Below, piece by piece: positions 1 to 8,900 of a stretch of 24,089 nucleotides of DNA. The notes under the pieces were generated by a model that did not search any database, had not been told where the DNA came from, and saw nothing but the letters and a program-made list of their open reading frames with translations. Every line of letters starts with the position of its first letter. Position 1 is the first letter of the stretch. The translations under genes were made by a program, and so were the position numbers. Location: NCBI GenBank assembly GCA_032718475.1, contig JAUCBJ010005431.1, positions 1 through 24,089 on the forward strand, in the 5' to 3' direction. Source of the DNA: Nemertoderma westbladi (taxonomy: Eukaryota > Xenacoelomorpha > Nemertodermatida > Nemertodermatidae).

Positions 1-469
1 ACGGTCTTAAAACACTGATAATAAAGTCTCAAAATCATAACAAAAAGTCCCGTGACTTTAGCTCTCTTATTTTCCAAGAATCCCGTTCAACACATGTAAT
101 CAGCAGTGAGACAGGATAATTTCAGTTCAGTAGCTCGGGATTGGTCGAAATCAGAACTAACTCAACGCAGGGCTATGGGTAACTGGGGCAACCTTCCCAA
201 GCCGGCTGGCCAATCGAACAGCTCAGATCCCTCCTAAAGGATTCCAACGCCTTGGAAGGGGGAACTGGTTAGCAAAGAAAACAAATCAGTCATATCCCAG
301 AAAAACCTTTACAGTAGGTTTCAGAGTATTTTAGCGTATGGGGGAAAAACTGGGTTGCGGGGCGAAGGGCCAGTTACATCCCACAGAAGCTTTTACAATG
401 CCTGTTCACCACAATGGGTGATCTTCCACAGTAAACCCTTCCACTCTGATTCATATAATATAATATAAC
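1..469. other. Unassigned non-coding region
   Basis: No convincing reading frame, RNA gene or repeat is seen here. Roughly 150-420 is richer in G and C than the rest of the left flank but matches no family I recognise. The last eight bases (AATATAAC, 462-469) recur at 693-700 and look like one copy of a target-site duplication for the adjacent inverted-repeat element. Confidence 0.5.
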
Positions 470-692
470 GGCCCATGTGAAGAATACCAGGTTTTCACCA
501 AAAATACAGTTTACAGAAGGGGTGAATCTAACCAAAACAATAAACAAAATAGTATATGTACAGGTTATAAGACAGAAAAAGCGCTATAAAACACTTAATA
601 AAGATGAATTAAAAAAATTTTAAATCTTCATATATAAAATTCCAATAAAAAGTCGACCGAAAAGTGAAATCCTGGTATTCTTCACATAGGCG
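470..692. mobile_element. Small terminal-inverted-repeat element (MITE-like)
   Basis: The left end (471-498, starting GCCCATGTGAAGAATACC) is the reverse complement of the right end (about 664-691), with one mismatch in the aligned stretch relative to the consensus unit and one more in this first copy (CATAGG for CATGGG). Directly outside both ends lies the same 8-bp word AATATAAC (462-469 and 693-700), consistent with an 8-bp target-site duplication, a length typical of hAT-type elements. The interior of about 165 bp is non-coding, so this would be a non-autonomous element moved by a transposase made elsewhere. The right end and its flank were then amplified into the neighbouring 79-bp array. 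The superfamily is not settled, because the TIR does not show a diagnostic hAT start. Confidence 0.6.
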
Positions 693-990
693 AATATAAC
701 TAATATTCATATATAAAATTCCAATAAAAAGGCGACCGAAAAGTGAAATCCTGGTATTCTTCACATGGGCGAATATAACTAATATTCATATATAAAATTC
801 CAATAAAAAGGCGACCGAAAAGTGAAATCCTGGTATTCTTCACATGGGCGAATATAACTAATATTCATATATAAAATTCCAATAAAAAGGCGACCGAAAA
901 GTGAAATCCTGGTATTCTTCACATGGGCGAATATAACTAATATTCATATATAAAATTCCAATAAAAAGTCGACCGAAAAGTGAAATCCTG
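627..990. repeat. 79-bp tandem repeat array, about 4.6 copies
   Basis: The word CGACCGA recurs at 654, 733, 812, 891 and 970, exactly 79 bp apart. Each unit holds an AT-rich stretch (ATATAAAATTCCAATAAAAA), CGACCGAAAAGTGAAATCC, then the inverted-repeat end of the preceding element and its AATATAAC flank. Units are nearly identical; the outermost copies share a GTCGACC variant where the inner ones have GGCGACC. The array therefore looks like tandem amplification of a transposon end plus flanking host sequence. Confidence 0.9.
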
Positions 991-1381
991 AACCGCCGTC
1001 ATCCTTCATTATTTTAATTAACTTCCCACTTTCTATGGAAAGTGAAATGTGATAACTGTGTGATGTAACAACTATATGTATTGATTTTATCACATGGAAT
1101 TCCATCATTTCTCCATACCTAAGCCATCAAATTAATTATTACGTTACAGGTTACTCAATGTAGCGTAGCCTACAGTAGGCCTACTTTGCTTGTTTGCTGT
1201 ATTATGCTATACCGACGATTACGTTTTAAAAAACATACTTACTGTATACTTCGCTGAATAATAAACTTTATGCAGTACGTATAAATAGTTAGTAACTTAC
1301 GTTAAGGATGCTGGCACAAACGGCGAGCTAGCTAGCTGTCGGAAGGCTCCATTGCGTCTGCATTTTATATATACAGTATTT

Positions 1382-1825
1382 ATCATGGGTTGTCCACCAT
1401 ATTTATTCTCCCCATGAGGCCACCAAATCACAAGATTGTGCAGTGGATGGTCTGGCTGCGGCCTGCGGCTGGTTCTCATGGCAAATGCAATACCCTGTAA
1501 AGCGGTGTGGCTCCTTTCAAGTGTTCAACTTTGGGAACTAATCTGACACTTTCAATGTTGTATATAGTTTTGTTGGAGATGTGTGCATTGTACTTGACAC
1601 AATGAACCCTGCGCAATATTCTTGTGAAAGTTGCATCCAGAGATTAGGTATCCTCTGCAGATAGAGCCCACTATTGACTCCCATATAAGAGTACTGGTTC
1701 TACTGCCGCACTAATTATTCTTAATTACACTTATTCTATGGAGCTTCCCAATCCTGGACAGACTATTTAACGCTGCCCATGCCTTCCACTTACGTATCCG
1801 AAGGTCATCATGCTCCCAAATAGAA
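1382..1825 (-). pseudogene. Degenerate minus-strand fragment of an RTE/CR1-like LINE (RT C-terminal region)
   Basis: The reverse complement matches the C-terminal part of the plus-strand LINE at 1963-3280, from its segment near 2700 to near 3120. The short frame at 1384-1452 still reads HNLVIWWPHG...KYGGQPM, against HNLVLWQPHG...KHGGQPM in the plus-strand copy. The DNA of 1561-1660 and 1741-1800 also aligns well, but the frame is broken. Both ends of the element are missing. It lies in inverted orientation to the copy starting 140 bp downstream, so the two form a long imperfect inverted repeat. It is a dead fragment with no expected product. Confidence 0.8.
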
Positions 1826-1829
1826 GCAA

Positions 1830-1962
1830 GGGTTGAACACAGTCCCAGCATATGATGGTATTGACAGATGGGAGGCCATGAGGAAGTAAATTGCAGACAT
1901 ACAGGGTATCAGGTAGTATTTCCAGGTCTATCTTTTACCTTAGGCGCTAGCTGAATACTTAG
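1830..1962 (+). mobile_element. SINE copy 1, 5' part (interrupted)
   Basis: This segment aligns with 3577-3710: both run GGTTGA(A/G)CACAGT, then GGTATTGACAGATGGGA, GTATTTCCAGGTCTATC and CGCTAGCTGAAT. It ends in GAATACTTAG, where a LINE has been inserted. The SINE resumes at 3281 after a second copy of those ten bases. The CTAGCTGAAT stretch resembles a pol III A box, and the matching B box lies in the 3' part. Confidence 0.75.
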
Positions 1963-3280
1963 TTTAAAGCTCATCTATCCCATCATAGTAGACATGTACC
2001 GAACAACAAGAGTCCCACAAGAAATGGAAACAAATAAGATGGTGCCAGTTCCCAAGAAGGGCAACCTAACACTCTATGGTTCTTTTCGGGGAATCTCATT
2101 GATCTCGATTGCTGCAAAGCTATACAATATAATTATATTAAATCGCATCAGGGATCCCATTGAGAGACTGCTCCGTGGAAATCAGAATGGGTTCCGTAAA
2201 GGTCGTGGGACCATGGAGCCCATTTTGGCACTTAGAAGGATAATTGAAGAGTTATCAAAAAAGAAAGACTGGCATCTGGCTGTTATCTTTGTGGACTTCT
2301 TATTTGCACATTTCTTATATTGCACCATTCTTGTTCATAATTGTTGTTGACTATGTTCTACGCATGTCCTTAGATCATCATAATGATGATGGGGTGATGA
2401 TAACTCCACCTACTGGCTCCAGAAGTCGAGGAAATCCTGCCAAGTACCTAACTGATCTAGACTTTGCTGATGACTTAGGAGTACTCTCAGAATCACTAGA
2501 GGGAGCCCAATGGCTCCTCAGCTCATTAGAACATGCTGCTTCTAGTGTTGGTCTTTTTATAAACTCCAGAAAGACCAAAATTTTGACAGTTAACTTTGAA
2601 AATCCTCAGCAAGTCTCTGATCGGATGAGCATAAGCTCAAAAGATGGTATGCATGAGCATGTGGATGACTTCTGTTACCTGGGATCATGGATCCGGAAGT
2701 CAGGTGAGGACCTTCGAATACGTAAGGGAAAGGCATGGGCAGCCTTGAATAGGCTTTCCAGGATTTGGAAGTCACCGAGAATTAATCGGAAACTTAAGGT
2801 CCGATTATTTAGAGCAGCAGTAGTTCCAGTAATCCTCTATGGGAGTCCATGCTGGGCTCTAACTGCTGAGGACACCAAATCTCTGGATGGCACATTCACA
2901 AGAATGCTACGCCGGGTTCATTGTGTCAAGTACAATGTACACATCTCCAACCAGACACTATATAACATTGGAGGTGTCTCATTGGTTCCCCCGAGCTTGA
3001 CACTAGAACAAAATCGCCTCCGCTTTGCAGGACATTGCTTTTGCCGTGAGGACCAGCCAGTGCATAATCTTGTACTTTGGCAGCCTCATGGAGTGAATAA
3101 GCATGGTGGACAGCCCATGACTTTCTTGAGACGCATCTTAAAGGACACTGGCCTTGAAGATGCGGATGATCTAGCAAATGTCATGGGTAATAGGGAGTTG
3201 TGGTGGTGCAATTTTGTCGATAAGCCGGCACAGCATTCTTAAAAATGCAGCTGCAATGCAGCATGCCGATCCTAGTAGTA
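1963..3280 (+). mobile_element. 5'-truncated, internally deleted LINE inserted in a SINE
   Basis: The insertion is bounded by a perfect 10-bp target-site duplication, GAATACTTAG, at 1953-1962 and 3281-3290. The 3' end reads GCAGCATGCCGATCCTAGTAGTA, a short TAG-type tail shared with the related element ending at 20328. Truncation at the 5' end, a simple-repeat 3' tail and a variable-length duplication are the usual marks of target-primed reverse transcription. The last 320 bp differ from the related copy at 20007-20328 by only about a dozen bases, so the family moved fairly recently. Confidence 0.9.
1990..3243 (+). pseudogene. LINE reverse transcriptase remnant (RTE/CR1-like), dead copy
   Basis: The first part (1994-2302) shows reverse transcriptase blocks: PVPKKGNLTLY, FRGISLISIAAKLYN, GNQNGFRKGRGT and the motif A start AVIFVDF. 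After about 2303 the frame changes, and the text resumes at PFLFIIVVDYVL in another frame. The stretch between, which should finish motif A and hold the main part of motif B, is missing. Motif C is present as LDFADD (near 2457-2474). The C-terminal region (CYLGSWI, RAAVVPVILYGSPCW, then HNLVLWQPHG) is intact to the stop at 3240-3242. With the deletion, the frame change and the missing endonuclease, no active enzyme can be made. Assignment to RTE rather than CR1 rests on general resemblance. Confidence 0.85.
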
Positions 3281-3366
3281 GAATACTTAGAGCGTCAGAC
3301 TTTCAACCCGGAGGTCACCAGTTCGATTCCACCTGGACGTCATTGCCGACTTTGCAAAAGCTGTGC
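3281..3366 (+). mobile_element. SINE copy 1, 3' part with tRNA-like B box
   Basis: After the duplicated GAATACTTAG the sequence continues AGCGTCAGACTTTCAACCCG and GTTCGATTCC (3321-3330), close to the pol III B-box consensus. It then runs through CATTGCCGACTTTGC to CTGTGC at 3366. The same text occurs at 3710-3786, where it is uninterrupted. An AT-rich tail (AACAAAAAATTATAATAAT) follows. The arms do not fold into a clean tRNA cloverleaf, so this is a tRNA-derived repeat and not a tRNA gene. Confidence 0.7.
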
Positions 3367-3540
3367 CCAACAAAAAATTATAATAATATGAAACCACTCA
3401 TTCACCCATAATACCATAAATATATATAAATATACCGGTCGCAATTCTCTATGGGTGTAACTGTCCTACCTAATCTAGTAGCTAGATTGTTTAATTAATC
3501 ATTGTGGCCGTGATGGTTCATGGTTAATATACACTACCCT
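3367..3540. other. Non-coding spacer between SINE copies
   Basis: AT-rich sequence with a short TATATAAATATA stretch near 3420. No coding, RNA or repeat signal is recognised. Confidence 0.4.
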
Positions 3541-3786
3541 CTCATTGTAGCGAGTGGTTAAAGACTGCCAAGTACTAGGGTTGAGCACAGTGGCAGCATG
3601 GTATGGTATTGACAGATGGGAATCCATGAGGAGGTAAATTGCGCACATACAAGGTATCAGATAGTATTTCCAGGTCTATCTTTTACCTGAGCCGCTAGCT
3701 GAATGGTTTGAGCGTCAGACTTCCAACCCGGAGGTCACCCGTTCGATCCCACCTGGACGTCATTGCCGACTTTGCAAAAGCTGTGC
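3541..3786 (+). mobile_element. SINE copy 2, with two tRNA-like A boxes and one B box
   Basis: The 3577-3786 part aligns with the two halves of copy 1. An A-box-like word, TAGCGAGTGGT, lies at 3548-3558. A second one, TAGCTGAATGG, lies at 3696-3706 and is followed 34 bases later by the B box GTTCGATCCC (3741-3750). The second pair has near-normal tRNA spacing and context (TCAGACTTCCAACCCGGAGG). This suggests a SINE containing one or two tRNA-derived units transcribed by pol III. No protein is expected. Exact 5' and 3' limits are uncertain, since only two copies are visible. Confidence 0.65.
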
Positions 3787-3861
3787 TTTTCTTGGGGGCT
3801 GCCGCCCCCAAACCCCCGCTTCTTTTCTTGGGGGCTGCCGTCCCCAAACCCCCGCTTCTTA
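3787..3861. repeat. Two-copy 36-bp GC-rich tandem repeat with hairpin
   Basis: CTTGGGGGCTGCCG starts at 3791 and again at 3827, 36 bp apart, with CCCCAAACCCCCGCTTCTT following each. Each unit contains a short perfect stem (TTGGGGGC / GCCCCCAA in the first copy; one change in the second). It abuts the 3' end of SINE copy 2 and replaces the AT-rich tail seen on copy 1. Confidence 0.8.
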
Positions 3862-4427
3862 CGTTAACCTATTTAATATATAAATTACTACAATATTATA
3901 TAATTCAACAAAATCCTATTAAAAATGTTGCAAGTAACCAGGAAATTTAAGAGGTAGTGTGTATAATATCTATATATACATAGTATGTATAGTAATATGT
4001 ATATCAATATGTAATGCTGAACACAGAATACAGGTCGACGCATGTCGATTTTACCCTGGAGAGGTATGATTTTGATTGCAACAATAATATTCATCCCTAT
4101 CTGCTACAATTTGAAGAAGACTATTACATAATAATACCTATAATTGAAACAATTAATTATTATAATTCTATAGTTAATAAAAACAGTATATCATTCCGGG
4201 GATGGAATTTATAGGTCATCTAATTAATTGTTTAAAGATTAGCAAACAATACGATGTAATTGCATTGATAAAACCCATAAATAAAACTTGGATATAAAAT
4301 GTAAAATCGGGATGCAAAAGATCACTTTCTGAGCTACGAAAGGAAAATTGGATACAACTTATCTGGATGCAAGCGGTCCGTTTACCTTACAAAATGAAAA
4401 ATACGAATGTGCGAAGTTAAGAACAGT
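3862..4427. other. AT-rich non-coding region
   Basis: Mostly A and T, with TATATA-type runs at 3968-4010 and no frame that resembles a protein. The short open frames here have low-complexity translations and no recognisable motifs. I see nothing else to annotate. Confidence 0.5.
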
Positions 4428-4514
4428 CGGGGGGGAAGTGTCCGGGGGGGGAAGTGTCTGGGGGGGAAGTGTCCGGGGGGGAAGTGTCCTACTTGAGCGG
4501 GGGGGAAGTGTCCG
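4428..4514. repeat. G-rich minisatellite (GGGGGGAAGTGTCC)n
   Basis: Units of about 15-18 bp built on a run of six to eight G followed by AAGTGTCC or AAGTGTCT repeat about five times. The plus strand carries at least four runs of six or more G within 90 bases, enough for an intramolecular G-quadruplex. Reading frames through it are an artefact of the repeat. Confidence 0.85.
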
Positions 4515-4579
4515 AACACCGTACAAAAGTAGCTTACAAAATTTATCAGCGCAATAAGCTCGAATATACATGATAAACA

Positions 4580-4636
4580 GATTATCGCCTGTCCCAGAAG
4601 GTGATATACGGTTATAAAACCTTCAGCAAATAAATC
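4580..4636 (+). repeat. 57-bp inverted repeat, left arm
   Basis: Starts GATTATCGCCTGTCCCAGAA and is the reverse complement of 5074-5130 with about two mismatches over 57 bp. The arms are 437 bp apart and bracket a LINE 3' fragment. No clear target-site duplication is seen outside the arms. Confidence 0.9.
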
Positions 4637-4704
4637 ATGTATAACTACTTCGGTCTGCGGCCTCAGTAGTCTACAAATGTTTAGCCGCCGATTCACCCAT
4701 TTAT

Positions 4705-4917
4705 CTAAGTGGGAACATCAAACGTGTTGAACGAGTGAGATCGCTAAGGTCATCCAGCTGTCTTACACTTCAGGTTCCACACATAACAACAAATGCAGCC
4801 ACCGCTAGCTTCCACCGTGCAGGCCCAAATCTATGGAATAACCTCCCCAACAATATTAAACAGGAATTACCATCACTTGCGTGCTTCAAAAAGAAACTTA
4901 AAAGAAACTTATTTTAA
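4705..4917 (+). pseudogene. C-terminal end of a LINE reverse transcriptase
   Basis: The translation reads RVERVRSLRSSSCLTLQVP, then FHRAGPNLWNNLPNNIKQEL and FKKKLKRNLF before the stop at 4915-4917. The pattern of Arg-Ser-rich stretch, aliphatic-VP, aromatic-xx-GPxLWNxLP and Phe-x3-Leu-(K/R)-x3-Leu is the standard carboxyl end of CR1, L2 and jockey-type open frame 2 proteins. Everything upstream, including endonuclease and catalytic core, is absent, so it is non-functional. Confidence 0.85.
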
Positions 4918-4964
4918 AATAAGAGGGACTAAACTAGATAGGTAGTACGTAGTCAGTGTAGGCA

Positions 4965-5007
4965 GCAGGCGCTTTGATAAGGTCGTAAGACCCCTAAAGG
5001 CGCCTGC
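4965..5007 (+). other. LINE 3'-UTR hairpin with GTAA tetraloop
   Basis: GCAGGCGC (4965-4972) pairs with GCGCCTGC (5000-5007), extended by TTT/AAA around a bulged G. An inner stem GGTC/GACC closes a GTAA loop (4985-4988), which fits the GNRA tetraloop class. It lies 48 bases after the LINE stop codon. In related LINEs such a structure is recognised by the element's own reverse transcriptase; that role is inferred here. Confidence 0.7.
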
Positions 5008-5073
5008 AATAACAAATATAAATACAATATTATTATTTATTATTATTATTACTAGTAGTAGTAATAGTTATAC

Positions 5074-5130
5074 GATTTATTTGCTTCAGGTTTTATAACC
5101 GTATATCACCTTCTGGGACAGGCGATAATC
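5074..5130 (-). repeat. 57-bp inverted repeat, right arm
   Basis: Reverse complement of 4580-4636, reading GCTTCAGGTTTTATAACCG at its left part and ending GGCGATAATC. Together the arms would define a 551-bp inverted-repeat unit containing the LINE fragment. Confidence 0.9.
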
Positions 5131-5909
5131 TCTATATTATTATTTTATATTTTTAGTGTTTCTACATTTGGAAGGAATACTTTAATGAATAGTTTAATTG
5201 CGATTCGATCCTTATTAATGTGAGGTTTTCTCATACACAAGCAGTCGTCCTGCACTCCCACGGCCGTCTCTAATTTTGGGAAACTCAAGGATGTGTGATA
5301 TTTTAAAAAGAAATCATTAATTCAGTCAACAGATCAAATTTTAAAGAATAATAATTATATTTACCGCATGTCATGGTGATTGGTTAAGCCTACAAGATAT
5401 TTTATTTTCGTTGTCACACTGTCGTGGGGTCTTCGCCGACTAGCACGTGACTTTTGATAGAAGGTCGGATCAGAAATCCGATTAGAAATTTATAACAAAA
5501 ATCCCCGTAAATTTATATGTTGAAAATAAGCCCAGCGATTTGTTGTGCCCCTACTAACTACTAATCATGACCCAGAAGTTTGACGCTCACCAATAACCTT
5601 ACTTTACATGCAGCACCTGTTTATACCAATACAACAGCGTTAACATCAAAAATAGGTTTTCAGCTTGGTTTACAATATTATTGTTTTATAAATAGATGTC
5701 CCCCACCCAACCTCCTAGACCGAAAGCCACGCCACTGCCGGTATAAAATACTATACCCGCCCCGCATGCCAAGGCTACGCTCACTACGTTACTCGCCCTA
5801 CAATCTCCTCTCAATATATTTACTGCATGAATTGACAATCAAACCTTATTTAAATATTCGAATTAATAGATATTGCTATTGCTATTGTAATATTTAAATT
5901 TTCATAGAG
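5131..5909. other. Intergenic region; 3' flank of the IgSF gene
   Basis: No convincing coding frame. As the minus-strand gene ends at 5910, this stretch should hold its 3' untranslated region. The only exact AATAAA on the minus strand seen in the near flank is at 5401-5406, about 500 bp past the stop, and it is a candidate poly(A) signal only. The segment 5700-5800 is richer in C than its surroundings. Confidence 0.4.
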
Positions 5910-8900
5910 TTATTCTGACATGGGAACCGAACCAGGTATGATCTTATTAGAGTAGATTGGAATATCTGGTAGATTTTCTGGACTGGGAACTGAACCATGT
6001 AATATGATCTTATTTGTGTAGGTTGGAATATCTGTTGTTTCTGAAATGGAATCTGTACCATGTGGTATAACGGTATCCGAGTAGGTTGGAATATCGGGTG
6101 GTTTTTCTGGACTGGGATCTGAACCATGTAATATGATCTTATTTGTGTAGGTTGGAATATCTGTTGTTTCTGAAATGGAATCTGTATCATGTGGTATAAC
6201 GGTATCCGAGTATGTTGGAATATCTGGTTTTTCTGGACTGAGAACTGAATCAGGTAATATTATCTTATTTGAGTACGTCGGAATATCAGATGTTTCTGAT
6301 ATGGAAACAGAACCATGTGGTATAACGGTATCAGAGTAGCTTGGAATGTCCGGTGTTTCTGGTCTGGCAACTGAACCAGGTGATATGATATTATTAGAGT
6401 GGGTTGGAATATTATTTGGTAGTGACAAGGGATCTGGAGCATTGAGCATGAGGTGATTATCGTAGATTGAAATATCAGATATTCCAGATATTGATACTGA
6501 ACTATTAAACGTGAGGTGATTATCGTAGGGTGAAATGTCAGATGTTTCTGATATGGCAACTGAAGCACGAGTCATCGGGTTATTAGAGTAGCCTGGAATA
6601 ACATTTGGTTCTTCTGATGAGGCGGCGGAACCATACCCCGCCATATACCGACTAGCATATACGGGATTATTCGATACGGATTGTTTTCGCGGCGCGCAAT
6701 TTAGGTTAACAGTTGCGTCGGATGTGAAGTAGTTTGCATAAAGGTTTGGCTGGTTCTTAGATAGTTCGGTTGTGGGTGTCGGATTGCTGATAGCCACTGA
6801 AGTGATTGATCCTATTGATGCTTTAGTCTTGACTTTGAGTCCGTAATTAGTATAGCCATTATGTTCATCACTTTCAGCGATTGTATCATTGGATGTAGGA
6901 TGCAACGGGGCGGTGCTATCTGTTTTACCCAGAAGTGATTTATTGGCAATGCACGATCTCCTAATCGCAACATAATATAACCCAATTGATGCAACTGCAG
7001 TTACGACTATCGATACAACAGCAGCAACAATGATTTTTACTTCTGATGATAAATTGTTGGTTAATTCTTCTGAAACGTAATTATGCTTTATTAATATGTC
7101 GTTTTTGTCGTTACAACCTAGTCTATTGCAAGATTCGTAGAACAAGAGATAATAGTAAACCTTGTTGACCTCGGTTTGCACAAATTTATTATTTCCTTCA
7201 GTTAGATTTAGCCATCGTATCAGACTAGATTCATTTGTCGGGTCTCTTGCTGCCTTCCTGGTAAATTCATACAACTCAATAAGGTAATACTGTATACAAC
7301 CTCCGTTGTAGCTCTCAACCCAAGTTATTTCAATAGCCGATCCGTTCAGCCACACGACATCTATCATTGACACATCAATATATTCCGGCACAGTTCTAAC
7401 CGTTAGATCTATTACACCTCCAATCTTTCCGCCAATACCGTTAGCGAAATCACAAAAGTAATTACCTCCGTCCTGCACTTCGATGTTAGTAATAGTTAAG
7501 GTAGTTTCAGTAATCCATTCAATAACTGTCCCGTTGTTTGTTACCTCTTCGAAATCTACTGACAGGAATATTTTTTCGTTGTCTGGCTGGAGAGGTAAAC
7601 TATTTGGATCAGTAAACCTCCAGTTAACTATTCCGAAATCATTCTTCGGGGGAGGATTACTCAAAATTTCGCAGTACATAACCGCGTTTCCATTTACGTC
7701 GACGTAAGCATCTTGGTGCACGTTGTCCATCTCTGGTTCGAAACCAACTGTCAAACTGAAAATAACCAATTGGCGTTGAATGTAATTCAAACCATAAAAA
7801 CAAGAAACAGTCGCAGTAAAGTATCCAGCATGTTGTCGGGTAGCGTTAAATATTAGTTGAGATCCATTGACTTCGCTGGTAATTTGAGGTCCTTCCCAAC
7901 TGTAAATATAGTCCATGACGTTATCAACTTCAAGTTGTAATTCAACTAGACTATTACGAACAACTAGAAAGTCCCCATTTTCGAGTTCCCTGGCTGGTTT
8001 ACCACCATTTGTTACACTGAAGTTTGCATCCACACAATATACGACATCAATGCTAATGTTTGCTCTGTATGGCACATCAACGCATCCTTCACACTGAAAA
8101 TGACAAGTTGCCTCAGTTACCAAAAACCCTTTGGAGTCTTTTGTCGCGTTGATTTCAAGTTTTTTCCCAGTTTCTTGAGTGGAATGGAATGTCCACATGT
8201 AGAACATATTCGTGGTTGATTCTACTAGCCACTCGAATACCGTCGCTTGGCCAACTACAACAGTTACATTATAGTTGGATATTTTATCTTTCACTGGCAT
8301 CACCCATCTTTCTCCTAAACGTAACATTACATTTTCACAATATTCAACCGTGATTTTACCACTGGGAGAATTTTTAATTTCGAAATCATCATCCCAATAT
8401 ATTGTTTTTGCAGCGCATTTATAAAACCCCGAATCGACTCTCGTTATATTTTTTATATGCAGCATTCTCTCAACTTGATTCGTTATAACTTCCTCATCTC
8501 TATACCACAAGAGTGATTGTGTTGAAGGTTTACCATCCTTGTACTCGCAATACAGGCGAACGTCGTTATCTGCCTTAACTCTCAAGTCCGTCAATGACAT
8601 ATTGTCATGAAGCACCTGAATACGCTCTACTGTGTATTCGATCACAATGTGTATGTAACATATGTCGCACATGATGTCCGCTGTTACCCTTTGGTACCTC
8701 TGGCATACCAACGGAGAATCAGCATTCTCTTTCCAGAAATCAGTGTCATTTATAGCATAACGAGTTTCAAAGGGTTCTACAAATGTAGTGGGTAGCTTCT
8801 CATTTATATAGTACCAATAGCTTGGTAGCTTGTTTGGATTGGTGCAACTTACATAGGCGACGCCAGTGGAGATATCCTTAGACTTTATAATACATGGTGT

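Larger units (their letters stand above)
4696..5040 (+). mobile_element. CR1/L2-like LINE, 3' terminal fragment
   Basis: This fragment joins the last part of a LINE reverse transcriptase frame to a 3' untranslated region with a strong hairpin (4965-5007) and a TTATTA-type simple-repeat end (about 5028-5055). It is severely 5'-truncated, as is usual for LINE insertions. It lies inside the pair of inverted repeats at 4580-4636 and 5074-5130, so it may have landed in a small inverted-repeat element. Confidence 0.75.

Noticed and set aside
3281-3366. Possible tRNA gene at the B-box match
   Set aside because: Stems do not pair as a cloverleaf and the same text recurs at 3710-3786 inside a longer repeat, so it is a SINE.
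4348-4696. Open frames through the G-rich block on both strands
   Set aside because: The frames depend on the G-run minisatellite and have Gly-Gly-Ser or Pro-rich translations only.
5894-6568. Alternative-frame minus-strand open frames within the receptor tail
   Set aside because: They are shadows of the 63-bp coding repeat; the main frame continues from a signal peptide through a membrane helix and is clearly the real one.
5910-6960. ITIM or ITAM motifs in the receptor tail
   Set aside because: No Tyr is followed at +3 by Leu or Ile in the required pattern; the recurring motif is YxN.
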